A stretch of 64,000 nucleotides of DNA from Novosphingobium sp. SG919 (GTDB taxonomy: Bacteria; Pseudomonadota; Alphaproteobacteria; Sphingomonadales; Sphingomonadaceae): contig NZ_JABCNG010000001.1 of the NCBI RefSeq assembly GCF_012932495.1, positions 1,736,001-1,800,000 of the forward strand, written 5' to 3'. Position numbers and translations under genes: made by a program. Below the pieces are notes generated by a model. The model did no database searches and was not told the origin of the DNA. It saw only the letters and a program-made list of their open reading frames with translations. This document shows, piece by piece, positions 9,597-21,825 of the stretch (positions within the stretch are counted from its first letter, which is position 1; every line of letters begins with the position of its first letter).

Positions 9597-10937
9597 TTAC
9601 TTGGCGCCCTTGGTGATCACATACTGGGTCCACAGCTGGGCCAGCGGGGCGCGCACGCCGCCGGTGACGGTGGCAAAGGCGGCCTTGGCTTCATCGTACT
9701 TGCCCTGGTCGGACAGGGCGATGCCCAGGCGGGTTTCCACGCGGTCCTTGTCGGCCTGGGCGGGAATGCCCTTGGCCAGCGCGGCCTTGTAAAGCGCTTC
9801 GGCCTTGGCCGCTTCGCCATACGAGAGGTAAGCGTCGGCGGTGATGGCCGAGAGCTTGCCGTCGGCGGCCTTGGCCGCGTCACGCTCCAGCGCGCCCAGC
9901 GAGGCCTTGTCGCCCGCGGCGATACGGGCCTTCGCCTGGCTCAGCGCGTCGGACACGAACGGGTCGGAAGCCGAGATCGCGCCTGCGGCCACGCCCTGCT
10001 CGGCAATCTTCTGCACTTCGCCGGGCAGGCGACGCGGGTCGGCGGCCTGGATATATTCGACATATTCGCGGCCGGTGTACTGCTTGTCCACGCCCAGCGC
10101 GCCGGTGCGCTGGAACAGACGGCCCAGGTCGACCGATTCTTCCTTGCCGAACTGGCTAAATTCACGGGTCAACTGGCCAGCGCCCAGCCAGTTGATCGGG
10201 GTGGGATCGGCGGTCACCGAGAGCAGGCCCCATTCGATCGCCTGCGGGCCAAGCTTGGCGTTATAGGCAATGACCTGGCCACGCTTGTACCAGCTGACCG
10301 GCACGGTGCCGTTGGCCGCCTTGCGGGTGGCCACGGCGGCCTTGAGTGCATCGAGCGCCTGCGTCGGCTGGTTCTGCTGGACATAGGAATCGGCCAGCAG
10401 TTCGGCCGCGTTGTCTTCGCTGTAGTTGGCGTCAACCGCTGCCTTGAGCGCCTTGGTCGCGGTGGCATAGTCCTTGTTCTGGTAGGCCGTGGCACCCAGG
10501 AAATACTGCACCATCGGCTGCTTGTCGGCGCCGAGCTGGCCGCTGTCGGCCATGTTCTGCAGGCCCTTCTGCTGCAGGGCGCCGTCGCCCAGCGCACCGC
10601 CGAGGATCTGCTGCCACTGGCCCAGGATCAGGCGGTCGAGCGGCGTCTTGGCGCCGGTTTCCACCGGACCGAGTTCCGACACCAGCTTTTGCGCGCCGGC
10701 CTTGTAATCGGCATCGGCGGCCTTGCCCTTGGTGGCCTGCCAATCGTTGAACGACTTCTGGAACGGCGCGGCAGCTGCCGCGAATTCCTTGGAATTGCCG
10801 CCGCCTTCTTCCTTCTTGGCTTCCTTGGCGATCGCGGGGGCGACCATGGCGCCCATGCCAAGGCCACTCGCCAGCGCAACGGCCACAGCCGCGCGCGCAA
10901 TCGTGCCCTTACCCGAATTCCACAAAGAACCGCGCAT
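9597..10937 (-). CDS. Exported TPR-repeat protein of unknown function
   Basis: 446 residues. The start at 10937 was chosen because CAGGAGATACAAG lies directly upstream and the resulting N-terminus (MRGSLWNSGKGTIARAAVAV) leads into a hydrophobic stretch ending in APAIAKEA, a signal peptide. After a Lys/Glu/Gly-rich linker the protein is Ala/Lys-rich and helical with tetratricopeptide-like repeats, for example YFLGATAYQNKDYATATKAL and a C-terminal LGIALSDQGKYDEAKAAFA. It is probably a periplasmic scaffold. No specific partner can be inferred, and it stands alone between gyrA and the carbonic anhydrase. Confidence 0.8.
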   Translation of the reverse strand: MRGSLWNSGKGTIARAAVAVALASGLGMGAMVAPAIAKEAKKEEGGGNSKEFAAAAAPFQKSFNDWQATKGKAADADYKAGAQKLVSELGPVETGAKTPLDRLILGQWQQILGGALGDGALQQKGLQNMADSGQLGADKQPMVQYFLGATAYQNKDYATATKALKAAVDANYSEDNAAELLADSYVQQNQPTQALDALKAAVATRKAANGTVPVSWYKRGQVIAYNAKLGPQAIEWGLLSVTADPTPINWLGAGQLTREFSQFGKEESVDLGRLFQRTGALGVDKQYTGREYVEYIQAADPRRLPGEVQKIAEQGVAAGAISASDPFVSDALSQAKARIAAGDKASLGALERDAAKAADGKLSAITADAYLSYGEAAKAEALYKAALAKGIPAQADKDRVETRLGIALSDQGKYDEAKAAFATVTGGVRAPLAQLWTQYVITKGAK

Positions 10938-11239
10938 CTTGTATCTCCTGTTCGACCCCGACATTGCCCGTGCCGTTTGGCAAACACAGTCCAATGCCGC
11001 TTACCCTGGTCGGCCCTGCGCTAGTGGCGCGGAATGACGCCCTTGGCAACACTTGGCACATTAGGTGCCACGCCGTGAACGCGGATTGAATGGCAATTCG
11101 TCCTGCCGTTCAGGCAGCTTGTCGCATGTGTGGAAAACTGATCGCAAGATATGTCGGAAACGGCATGCTTGCTGGCCTTTTGCGCGAAAGGCGCCTAGGG
11201 GCAATTCTTTCCAGACAACGAAACGACAAAGCCACCATC
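10938..11239. other. Divergent intergenic region between the TPR gene and gyrA
   Basis: About 300 bases without a convincing gene. It holds the ribosome-binding site of the TPR gene (complement of TATCTCCTG) and, at 11054-11070, an inverted repeat TGGCAC-ATTAG-GTGCCA in the region where the gyrA promoter is expected. The gyrA frame stays open from an ATG at 11090, but the 50 residues this would add do not resemble GyrA. Confidence 0.4.
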
Positions 11240-14022
<2,783 letters not shown>

Positions 14023-14026
<4 letters not shown>

Positions 14027-14373
14027 GCACCCATGATCCCATTGCCTACAAGGTTTTGACCGCCGAGCAGCGCGCGCAGCTGGAAAGCGGCATGTTCGGC
14101 GGCGCGCCGGTGGACCTGGCCGATGGCTATATCCACATGTCCACGGCCGGTCAGTTGACCGAGACGGTGGACAAGCACTTTGCCGGGCAGAGCGACCTGC
14201 ACGTGGCGGCCGTCGATCTGCTGGCCCTGGGCGAAGCCGTGCGCTGGGAAGTCTCGCGCGGCGGGGCACAGTTCCCGCACCTTTACGCTCCGCTGCCGCT
14301 GGCGGCGGTGGTGGCGCTGGAGCCCTTGGCCCGCCAGGCCGATGGCAGCGTGGCGCTTCCCGACGCGACGTAA
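14023..14373 (+). CDS. DUF952 domain protein
   Basis: 116 residues spanning a full DUF952 domain: [15 protein letters not shown], then [20 protein letters not shown], a central [13 protein letters not shown] and a C-terminal [18 protein letters not shown]. The fold is related to ADP-ribosyltransferase-like proteins, but no activity is established. The start overlaps the gyrA stop (ATGA) and trmFO follows after 5 bases, so the three are co-transcribed. In alphaproteobacteria DUF952 is more often placed beside pyrD. Confidence 0.88.
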
Positions 14374-14378
14374 CGGCG

Positions 14379-15716
14379 ATGACGCATCAGATTCACATCA
14401 TCGGTGGCGGCATGGCCGGCAGCGAGGCGGCCTGGCAACTGGGGCGGCGCGGCTTTCGCGTGCGGCTTTCCGAAATGCGCGGCAGCGGGGAAACCACCGC
14501 CGCGCACCAGGGCGACGGCTTGGCCGAGCTGGTCTGCTCCAACTCGTTCCGGTCTGACGACGACGAGAAGAATGCGGTTGGCCTGCTGCATCACGAGATG
14601 CGCCGCTGCGACAGCCTGATCATGGCCGCCGCCGACAAGGCGCGGGTGCCCGCAGGCTCTGCCCTGGCGGTGGACCGCGATGTGTTTTCCGCTGCGGTCG
14701 AAGCAGCCCTGGGCGAACTGCCCAATGTCGAGGTGGTGCGCGAGCGGGTGGACGCCCTGCCCGCCGACGGCATGACCATCGTGGCCACCGGGCCGCTGAC
14801 CGCTGCATCGCTCGCCAGCAGCATCGGCGCGGCGACGGGCGCGGAAAGCCTGGCGTTCTTCGATGCCATCGCGCCGATCGTCTATCGCGATTCGATCGAC
14901 ATGGACGTGTGCTGGATGGCGAGCCGGTGGGACAAGGCCGCCGGACCGGAAAGCACCGGCAAGGATTACATCAACTGCCCGATGAACAAGGAGCAGTACC
15001 AGGCGTTCCGCCAGGGCCTGCTCGACGGCGAAAAGACCGTGTTCAAGGAATGGGAGGCCAACACCCCCTATTTCGATGGCTGCATGCCGATCGAAGTGAT
15101 GGCCGAGCGCGGCGAGGACACCTTGCGCTTTGGCCCGATGAAGCCGGTTGGGCTGGACGATCCACGCACCGGGCGCTGGCCCTATGCCGTGGTGCAGCTG
15201 CGCCAGGACAACAAGTTGGGCACGCTGTGGAACATGGTGGGCTTTCAGACCAAGCTCAAGCATGCCGAGCAGGTGCGCCTGTTCCGCACCATTCCCGGCC
15301 TGGAAAACGCCGAGTTCGCTCGACTGGGCGGCCTGCACCGCAACACCTTCATCCATTCGCCCACGCTGCTCGATCGGCAATTGCGCCTCAAATCGGCCCC
15401 GCGCATCCGCTTTGCCGGGCAGATTACCGGCTGCGAAGGCTATGTCGAAAGCGCCTCGGTCGGCATGCTGGCGGGGCTGATGGCGGCAACCGAACTGGCC
15501 GGCCGCGATTGGACGCCGCCGCCCGCCACCACGGCGCTGGGCGCGCTGCTGGGGCACATCACCGGCGATGCGGAAGCCGAGACCTATCAGCCGATGAACG
15601 TGAATTTCGGCCTGTTTCCGCAGGTCGATCCGTCGGTGAAGAAGAAGGTGCGCAAGGAGGCCTATACGGCGCGGGGCAAGGCGGATTTTGGGCCTTGGCT
15701 TAAGGCGTTGGTTTAA
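14379..15716 (+). CDS. trmFO: Methylenetetrahydrofolate-tRNA-(uracil-5-)-methyltransferase TrmFO
   Basis: 445 residues, typical length. The folate- and FAD-dependent enzyme makes ribothymidine at position 54 of tRNA. The FAD-binding N-terminus is [18 protein letters not shown], followed by the TrmFO hallmarks [11 protein letters not shown] and [14 protein letters not shown], and by [15 protein letters not shown] near the C-terminus. TrmFO replaces TrmA in this lineage. A strong hairpin follows immediately. Confidence 0.96.
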   Translation: MTHQIHIIGGGMAGSEAAWQLGRRGFRVRLSEMRGSGETTAAHQGDGLAELVCSNSFRSDDDEKNAVGLLHHEMRRCDSLIMAAADKARVPAGSALAVDRDVFSAAVEAALGELPNVEVVRERVDALPADGMTIVATGPLTAASLASSIGAATGAESLAFFDAIAPIVYRDSIDMDVCWMASRWDKAAGPESTGKDYINCPMNKEQYQAFRQGLLDGEKTVFKEWEANTPYFDGCMPIEVMAERGEDTLRFGPMKPVGLDDPRTGRWPYAVVQLRQDNKLGTLWNMVGFQTKLKHAEQVRLFRTIPGLENAEFARLGGLHRNTFIHSPTLLDRQLRLKSAPRIRFAGQITGCEGYVESASVGMLAGLMAATELAGRDWTPPPATTALGALLGHITGDAEAETYQPMNVNFGLFPQVDPSVKKKVRKEAYTARGKADFGPWLKALV

Positions 15717-15722
15717 GGTTTC

Positions 15723-15813
15723 CACCACCCCCAACCCCCTCCTCTGAAGAGGAGGGGGCTTTTTATCAGGGCCTTACTCCCCTCCTCTTCGCAAGGAGGG
15801 GTTGGGGGTGGTG
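15723..15813. repeat. Palindromic intergenic repeat acting as a bidirectional terminator
   Basis: The outer arms CACCACCCCCAACCCC (15723-15738) and GGGGTTGGGGGTGGTG (15798-15813) are exact inverted copies. Inside, CCCCCTCCTCT-GAAG-AGGAGGGGG is followed by CTTTTTAT, a classical rho-independent terminator for trmFO, and CCCCTCCTC-TTCGCAA-GGAGGGG forms a second stem serving the opposite strand. The arrangement fits the C-rich mobile palindromic repeats scattered between genes in sphingomonads. Confidence 0.75.
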
Positions 15814-15830
15814 CGAAGCCTAGCGCAACC

Positions 15831-17621
15831 TCAGAACGCTTCCTCGGCGAAGTCCATCACCGAGCCCTTGCCGGCCTTGATCGCCAGGAACAGCGCCGCC
15901 GACTGCGGCAGCAGCTTTTCGTAGAAGAAGCGCGCGGTATCGATCTTGGCCTTGTAGAACGCCGGTTCACCCGTGCCCGACATGAGCGCGTGGCTGGCGA
16001 TCTTGGTGGCCTTGGCAAAGCAATAGGCCATGGCGACCAGACCCATCAGGCGCAGGTAATCGGTGGCAGCCGCGCCGCCTTCTTCCGGATCCTTCATGCC
16101 GCGCTCGGCGATCATCGCCGTGGCGCCTTGCAGCGCCTCGAACGCACGCTTGAGGCCGGCGACCATCTTGCCGATCGCGGGATCTTCCGCGTTCGCTTCG
16201 ATGAAATCGCTGATCGGGTGGAACAGGCTGCGCAAGTAGCGGCCCATTTCGGCCGGCATCTTGCGGCCGACGAGGTCGAGCGCCTGGATGCCGTTGGTGC
16301 CTTCATAGAGCATGGCGATGCGCGCATCGCGCATGTACTGCTCCACCCCGCTTTCACGGATGAAGCCGTGGCCGCCATAGCATTGCACCGCAAGGCTTGC
16401 GCTTTCGAGGCCGAGGTCGGTGAACATCGCCTTCACCACCGGGGTCATCAGCGCGACAAAGTCAGACGCGCGCTGGCGCTGTTCCGGCTCTGCCCCGTGC
16501 TTTTCAGCGTCGAGCGCACGGGCCACCCAGGCCGAAACGCCGCGGCAGCCTTCGTTCCAGGCGCGCATGGTCAAGAGCATGCGGCGCACATCGGGATGCA
16601 CGATGATCGGGTCGGCCGGCTTGTCCGGGTGCTTGGGGCCAGACAGCGAGCGCCCTTGCAGGCGGTCCTTGGCATACCACACGGCGGACTGGTAGGCCGC
16701 CTCGCCAATGCCCAGGCCCTGGATGCCCACGCCCACGCGTTCGGCATTCATCATCGTGAACATGGCTTCGAGCCCGCGATGGGGTTCGCCGATCAGCCAG
16801 CCCTTGGCATCCTCGAACAGCATCTGGCAGGTGGCCGACGCCTTGAGGCCCATCTTGTGCTCGATCGCGGTGCACTTGGCGCCGTTGCGCACGCTGGGAT
16901 TGCCATCGGCATCGGGCAGGTACTTGGGCACCAGGAACAGGCTGATGCCCTTCACGCCCTTGGGCGCATCGGGCAGGCGGGCCAGCACCAGGTGGACGAT
17001 GTTGCTGGTCAGGTCGTGCTCGCCGGCGGAGATGAAGATCTTGGCGCCGTTGATCTTGTAGCCGTCATCGCCATCGGGGTCGGCGCGGGTGCGCAGCAGG
17101 CCCAGATCGGTGCCGCAATGCGCCTCGGTCAGGCACATGGTGCCAGACCATTCGCCGCTGACCATCTTGGGCAGGTAGTCCTGCTTGAGCGTGTCGTTGG
17201 CATAGACAGTGAGCGCCGCGATCGCGCCGTTGGTGAGGCCGGGATAGAGGCTGAACGACACATTGGTGGCGCAGATCATTTCCTCGACCAGCTTGCCAAC
17301 CGCCTCGGGCGCGCCCTGCCCGCCCCATTCGGGCGGCAGTACCAGCGCATTCCAGCCACCTTCGGTAAAGGCCTTGTAGGCTTCGATGAAACCCTTGGGC
17401 GTGCGGACCACGCCGTTTTCCAGCGTGCAGCCCTCTTCGTCACCGCTGCGGTTGAGCGGCAGGAGCACGTCCTGGCACAGCTTGGCCGCTTCGGTCAGCA
17501 CCGCTTCGGTCAGGTCAGGGGTGAAATCGGCCAGGGCGGGAATGTCGCCATAGCCATCGTCGGTGTGCAATTCATTGAGCACGAAGCGCATGTCGCGCAG
17601 GGGAGCGGTATAGATCTGCAT
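15831..17621 (-). CDS. Acyl-CoA dehydrogenase (FadE-like, with C-terminal extension)
   Basis: 596 residues, about 200 longer than short acyl-CoA dehydrogenases and matching the subgroup with an extra C-terminal domain. It catalyses the first, FAD-dependent step of beta-oxidation. Visible features are the flavin-binding MCLTEAHCGTDLGLLRT, the HKMGLKASATCQM segment and the catalytic glutamate in MLYEGTNGIQALDL. The start at 17621 is set by GAGGAGA eight bases upstream, giving MQIYTAPLRDMRFVL. It is the third gene of a thiolase-FadN-FadE operon, 15 bases after fadN. Confidence 0.93.
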   Translation of the reverse strand: MQIYTAPLRDMRFVLNELHTDDGYGDIPALADFTPDLTEAVLTEAAKLCQDVLLPLNRSGDEEGCTLENGVVRTPKGFIEAYKAFTEGGWNALVLPPEWGGQGAPEAVGKLVEEMICATNVSFSLYPGLTNGAIAALTVYANDTLKQDYLPKMVSGEWSGTMCLTEAHCGTDLGLLRTRADPDGDDGYKINGAKIFISAGEHDLTSNIVHLVLARLPDAPKGVKGISLFLVPKYLPDADGNPSVRNGAKCTAIEHKMGLKASATCQMLFEDAKGWLIGEPHRGLEAMFTMMNAERVGVGIQGLGIGEAAYQSAVWYAKDRLQGRSLSGPKHPDKPADPIIVHPDVRRMLLTMRAWNEGCRGVSAWVARALDAEKHGAEPEQRQRASDFVALMTPVVKAMFTDLGLESASLAVQCYGGHGFIRESGVEQYMRDARIAMLYEGTNGIQALDLVGRKMPAEMGRYLRSLFHPISDFIEANAEDPAIGKMVAGLKRAFEALQGATAMIAERGMKDPEEGGAAATDYLRLMGLVAMAYCFAKATKIASHALMSGTGEPAFYKAKIDTARFFYEKLLPQSAALFLAIKAGKGSVMDFAEEAF

Positions 17622-17636
17622 GGCAAATCTCCTCAA

Positions 17637-19955
17637 TCAGTTGCGAAGCGGCTTGCCGGTCTTGAGCATATGCTCGATCCGGGCCTGTGTCGCGGGATTG
17701 CGCACCAGGCTGGTGAATTCGCGACGCTCGGCCGCCAGCAGGTCGTCTTCGGTCACGGTATCGATCAGGTCAGCATCGCCGCCCGTCAAGATGCGCGCAA
17801 GGGCACCGGATACCACTTCGTCGTGCGGGGTGGCGAGGCCTCGGGCGCGGAAGCCCTGCACCGCCATGTCGAGCGCGGTCTTGCCACCGGCACCGGGCAG
17901 ACGGAACACCGGCGGTTCGGGCGGGCGATAGCCTTCGGCCAAGGCCAGCGCGCGAGCCTTGGCATCGGCCAACAGGCGATCGCGGTTCATCGTCACCTGG
18001 TCGGTCGGGCGCAGGAAGCCATGCTCGATCGCCTCGGCCGCCGATTTCGAGACAGTGGCGGTGGAGACGGTTTCGAACACCTTCGCCACGGCCGGCATCG
18101 GCCCCTTTGGCAGCGCCGGATTTTGGCGCCAGCGATCGAGCATTTCGCCATTGCCGCCCCAGCCCGGCACCAGGCCGACGCCGCATTCAACCAGGCCGAT
18201 ATAGCTTTCGGCATGGGCCTGGATGGCATCGCAATGGAGCAAGACTTCGCAGCCCCCGCCCAGCGCCATGCCCGAGGGCGCACCGACCACCGGGAACGGC
18301 GCGTATTTCAGCGCCTTCAACGCCTGCTGCCCGCCGGCCACCAGCTTTTCGATCTCGCCCCAGGCGGCGATGTTCATGGCGAACAGCGCGAGGCCCAGGT
18401 TGGCACCGGCCGAGAAGTGGCTGCCTTCGTTGTAGATGACCAGGCCCTTGAACTTTTCGGCCACCAGCGGGATCGCCTGGCCGATCAGCTTCATCACCTC
18501 GCCATCCAGGGCATTCATCTTGCCGGTAAATTCGAGCGCGGCGACGCCATCACCCACATCCCACAACGCGGCCGAAGCGGTCTTCAGCAACGGCTTGGCC
18601 GAGAGCTTGATGTCTTCGAGCAGGACCACGCCTTCGGGGCGGGCAACATCGTGGTATTCGCCATCCAGCCCCAGCGCCTGGCGCTTGCCGCCCTCGACGC
18701 GATAGAACGGGCGACCGGCGGCCAATTCCACGATGGCCGGCACCGGCTTGCCTTCGGCCTTGAGCCGCTCGGCGAACTGGGCGGTGCCGAGCTTGTCGAT
18801 CAGTTCGAACGGGCCGAATTTCCAGTTGTAGCCCAGCTTCATCGCCACATCGATGGCGACGATATCGTCAGACGCCTGCGGCACGAGGCTGGCGGCATAG
18901 GACAGCGTGGGGCCGAGAACGGCCCAGGCATAGGCGCCCAGCTTGCCCGAGAGGCCGACGAGCGCGCGCAGGTCCTTGAGCGCGGCGCCCGGAATGGTCG
19001 GCGGCTTGGCCGCTGGGCGGTATTCGCCGCTCACCAGGTCGATGGTTTCCTTGCGCTTTCCGGCTTCGCGGTTGAGGCGGTAGAAACCGCCCTTGCCCTT
19101 GCGGCCGGTATACCCATCGGCGATCATCTTGGTGATCAGCGGATGATCGACGGCAATCGCGCGATAGGCGTCGTCCGCCGGCAGCGTGGCGGTTAGGCTG
19201 GCCTTCAGATGCGGCATCAGGTCGATGCCGACGAGGTCCACCAGGCCGAACACCCCGGTCTTGGGCACGCCCATCGGCTTGCCCACCACGGCATCGGCTT
19301 CTTCCACCGTCAGGCCCAGGTCCAGCGCGGCGTTGATCGCCTGCTGGATCCAGAACGTGCCGACACGGTTGGCGAGGAAGCCTGGCGTGTCCTTGGCGCG
19401 CACCACCGTCTTGCCCAGGGCGCGATCGGCAAAGTCGCTGACCTTGGCGACCAGCGCCGCGTCGCTGGCCGGGCCAGCAACGACTTCGAGCAGGCGCATG
19501 TAGCGCGGCGGGTTGAAGAAGTGGGTGATGAGGAAATCACGGGCAAAGCCCTCGCTGCGCCCGGCGACAAGCTGTTCGAGCGGGATCGTCGAGGTGTTGG
19601 ACGACACCGCCGTGCCGGGGCGGCGCACGGCCTCCAGCTTTTCGTAGAGCGCGTGTTTGAGGTCGAGCCGTTCGACAATGGCCTCGATCACCCAATCGCA
19701 TTCGCCAACGCGGGCGAGGTCATCCTCGATATTGCCGACTTCCACCAGCTTGGCGGCGCGCTTGCTCATGAAGGCGGCGGGTTCGGCCTTGCGCAGGCGT
19801 TCCAGCGCACCCTGCGCCACCGCGTTGCGGTTGGCCGGATCGCGCACGATATCGAGCAGCAGGACCGGCACGCCGGCATTGGCCACCTGGGCGGCGATGC
19901 CGGCGCCCATGGTGCCCGCGCCGATCACGCAGACTTTCTTGATGGCTTCTGGCAT
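17637..19955 (-). CDS. 3-hydroxyacyl-CoA dehydrogenase / enoyl-CoA hydratase (FadN-type)
   Basis: 772-residue bifunctional beta-oxidation enzyme. The dehydrogenase comes first: NAD-binding VCVIGAGTMGAGIAAQVANA at residues 7-26, then the 3HCDH C-terminal domains with THFFNPPRYMRLLEVV. The hydratase-like domain follows in the second half (GAPSGMALGGGCEVLLHCDA with the oxyanion-hole glycines). This dehydrogenase-first order is that of Bacillus FadN, opposite to E. coli FadB. The start overlaps the thiolase stop by one base (TGATG). It converts enoyl-CoA through hydroxyacyl-CoA to ketoacyl-CoA for the thiolase upstream. Confidence 0.93.
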   Translation of the reverse strand: MPEAIKKVCVIGAGTMGAGIAAQVANAGVPVLLLDIVRDPANRNAVAQGALERLRKAEPAAFMSKRAAKLVEVGNIEDDLARVGECDWVIEAIVERLDLKHALYEKLEAVRRPGTAVSSNTSTIPLEQLVAGRSEGFARDFLITHFFNPPRYMRLLEVVAGPASDAALVAKVSDFADRALGKTVVRAKDTPGFLANRVGTFWIQQAINAALDLGLTVEEADAVVGKPMGVPKTGVFGLVDLVGIDLMPHLKASLTATLPADDAYRAIAVDHPLITKMIADGYTGRKGKGGFYRLNREAGKRKETIDLVSGEYRPAAKPPTIPGAALKDLRALVGLSGKLGAYAWAVLGPTLSYAASLVPQASDDIVAIDVAMKLGYNWKFGPFELIDKLGTAQFAERLKAEGKPVPAIVELAAGRPFYRVEGGKRQALGLDGEYHDVARPEGVVLLEDIKLSAKPLLKTASAALWDVGDGVAALEFTGKMNALDGEVMKLIGQAIPLVAEKFKGLVIYNEGSHFSAGANLGLALFAMNIAAWGEIEKLVAGGQQALKALKYAPFPVVGAPSGMALGGGCEVLLHCDAIQAHAESYIGLVECGVGLVPGWGGNGEMLDRWRQNPALPKGPMPAVAKVFETVSTATVSKSAAEAIEHGFLRPTDQVTMNRDRLLADAKARALALAEGYRPPEPPVFRLPGAGGKTALDMAVQGFRARGLATPHDEVVSGALARILTGGDADLIDTVTEDDLLAAERREFTSLVRNPATQARIEHMLKTGKPLRN

Positions 19956-21088
19956 CAGATCGCCTCCAGAACCGTGGCGATACCCTGCCCGCCACCGATG
20001 CACTGGGTGGCCAGGGCATATTTGCCGCCGGTGCGCTGCAGCAGGCTGGCGGCCTTGCCCATGATGCGCGCGCCGGTGGCGCCGAGCGGATGGCCCAGCG
20101 CGATGGCGCCGCCATCCAGGTTGATCTTGGCGGTATCCAGGCCAAGATCGGCGATGCAGGCCAATGCCTGGCTGGCAAAGGCTTCGTTCAGTTCGATCAC
20201 GTCGAGATCGGCAACCGAAATACCCGCGCGGGCCAGGGCCTTGCGGCTCGACTCGACCGGGCCGATGCCCATGATTTCAGGCGCACAACCGGAAATCGCC
20301 ATCGACTTGATGCGCGCCAGGATCGGCAGGCCATGGGCGCGGGCATAGTCTTCGCTCGCCACGATCACGGCGCTGGCGCCGTCGGTCAGCGGGGAGGACG
20401 TGCCGGCCGTGACCGTGCCGGTGGCGCTGAACGCGGGCTTGAGGCTGGCGAGCGCCTCGGCCGTGGTGCCGGGCCGCGGGCAACCGTCGGTATCGACCAC
20501 GCCGGCCTTGGTCTCGATTGGCACGATCTCGTCCTTGAGCTTGCCCGCAGCAATCGCGGCGGCGGCCTTGTGCTGGCTGGCCACGGCGAACGCTTCCTGC
20601 GTTTCACGCGAAAGGCCGTAGTGGCTGGCCAGGTTTTCGGCGGTGTCACCCATGCCGATATAGGCCTGGCTGGCCTTGGCCAGCGCCGGGTTGGGCAGCG
20701 GGTTGAAGCCCATCATCGGCACGCGGCTCATCGACTCGACGCCGGCGGCGATGAACACTTCGCCCGATCCCGCGGCGATCTGGCCCACGGCATGGTGGAT
20801 GGCGCTCATCGAAGAGCCGCAGAATCGGTTGACCGTCATCCCGCCGACCGAGCGGGGCAAGCCGGCGATCAGGCCGATCAGGCGCGCCACGTTGAAACCC
20901 TGTTCGCCTTCCGGGAAAGCGCAGCCGACGATCAGATCCTCGATGGCATCGGAGGCAAGGCCGGTGCGTTGCACCAGTTCCTTGATGACGGCGGCAGCGA
21001 GATCGTCGGGCCGAGTGCGGGCGAGCGCACCCTTGCCGGCAAGGTGGAACGGCGACCGGGCATATCCGGCGATGACCGCATTTGGCAT
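19955..21088 (-). CDS. Acetyl-CoA C-acyltransferase (thiolase)
   Basis: 377 residues with all thiolase signatures: nucleophile Cys90 in VNRFCGSSMSA, NEAFASQ, the GGAIALGHPLGATGAR block and the second catalytic Cys in ATQCIGGGQG. It cleaves 3-ketoacyl-CoA in beta-oxidation. Two starts are possible: the ATG at 21100 has GAGG directly adjacent, too close for a ribosome, while 21088 has the same GAGG 12 bases upstream and was preferred. First gene of the operon, divergent from DUF2147. Confidence 0.92.
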   Translation of the reverse strand: MPNAVIAGYARSPFHLAGKGALARTRPDDLAAAVIKELVQRTGLASDAIEDLIVGCAFPEGEQGFNVARLIGLIAGLPRSVGGMTVNRFCGSSMSAIHHAVGQIAAGSGEVFIAAGVESMSRVPMMGFNPLPNPALAKASQAYIGMGDTAENLASHYGLSRETQEAFAVASQHKAAAAIAAGKLKDEIVPIETKAGVVDTDGCPRPGTTAEALASLKPAFSATGTVTAGTSSPLTDGASAVIVASEDYARAHGLPILARIKSMAISGCAPEIMGIGPVESSRKALARAGISVADLDVIELNEAFASQALACIADLGLDTAKINLDGGAIALGHPLGATGARIMGKAASLLQRTGGKYALATQCIGGGQGIATVLEAI

Positions 21089-21329
21089 GATTTTCGGCAT
21101 CCTCGTCAGGTGGGGCAGCTACCCCGAGCACTTCCGATAGCACGGAATCACCCTTGGCGCTGCTTTCGTCCGTAATGGTGCTCAACTTTCCCTATACGTC
21201 AACCAAAATTTGGGGCATAGAGTGAGTCGCACACCGGCCAGGCAAGAAAGGCTGGGTGGAAACCGGATATCGAAACGCACGGCCGCCTGTTTGGTTCTGG
21301 GCTTTCGGTTGTTGGGTCGAGGATGAAGA

Positions 21330-21779
21330 ATGATGAAAGGAAAGCCGTTGTTGGCGATCACCGTAGTGTCCCTGATAGGGGCAACGGTGGGCGCCTATGC
21401 CACCCCCGCCATGGCGGCACCGGAACAGGCCATCGGCCGCTGGTCCACGCCCACCAAGCACGGTGTCGTCGAAATTGCGCCCTGCGGCCCGTCGATCTGC
21501 GGCCGCCTGGTGGAATCTGACAGCATACGCGCCAATCCCGCCTTTGCCGACGGCAACAACAAGAACGCCGCGCTGCGCAATCGCCCGCTCAAGGGGCTGA
21601 CCATTCTGCAAGGTTTCACGCGCAGCAACGACGGCTGGCAAGGCGGATCGATCTACAATCCCGAGGACGGCGGGACATACAAGGCGACGATCACGATCGC
21701 CGATCCCGACACGCTCAAGCTGAAGGGCTGCATCGTGTGGCCGCTGTGCAAGACGCAGACCTGGAAGCGGCTGCGCTGA
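21330..21779 (+). CDS. DUF2147 exported protein
   Basis: 149 residues. An N-terminal signal peptide (MMKGKPLLAITVVSLIG to the TPAMAAPEQ site) precedes one DUF2147 domain: IGRWSTPTKHGVVEIAPCG, the central GLTILQGF and the YNPEDGGTYKATI to LKGCI pattern. Four cysteines probably make two disulfides. The function of the family is unknown; it often accompanies envelope or fatty-acid genes. GAGGATGAAGA precedes the start, and a second ATG lies three bases on. fadL follows after 46 bases, so they are probably co-transcribed. Confidence 0.88.
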   Translation: MMKGKPLLAITVVSLIGATVGAYATPAMAAPEQAIGRWSTPTKHGVVEIAPCGPSICGRLVESDSIRANPAFADGNNKNAALRNRPLKGLTILQGFTRSNDGWQGGSIYNPEDGGTYKATITIADPDTLKLKGCIVWPLCKTQTWKRLR

Positions 21780-21825
21780 CGTGAAGACACCACAAGCAAC
21801 AAGAATTTGCATGGGAGTGAGAGAG

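Noticed and set aside
11090..11239. A 50-residue N-terminal extension of GyrA from an upstream ATG
   Set aside because: The added residues do not resemble any GyrA N-terminus, and the GTG at 11240 gives a normal one.
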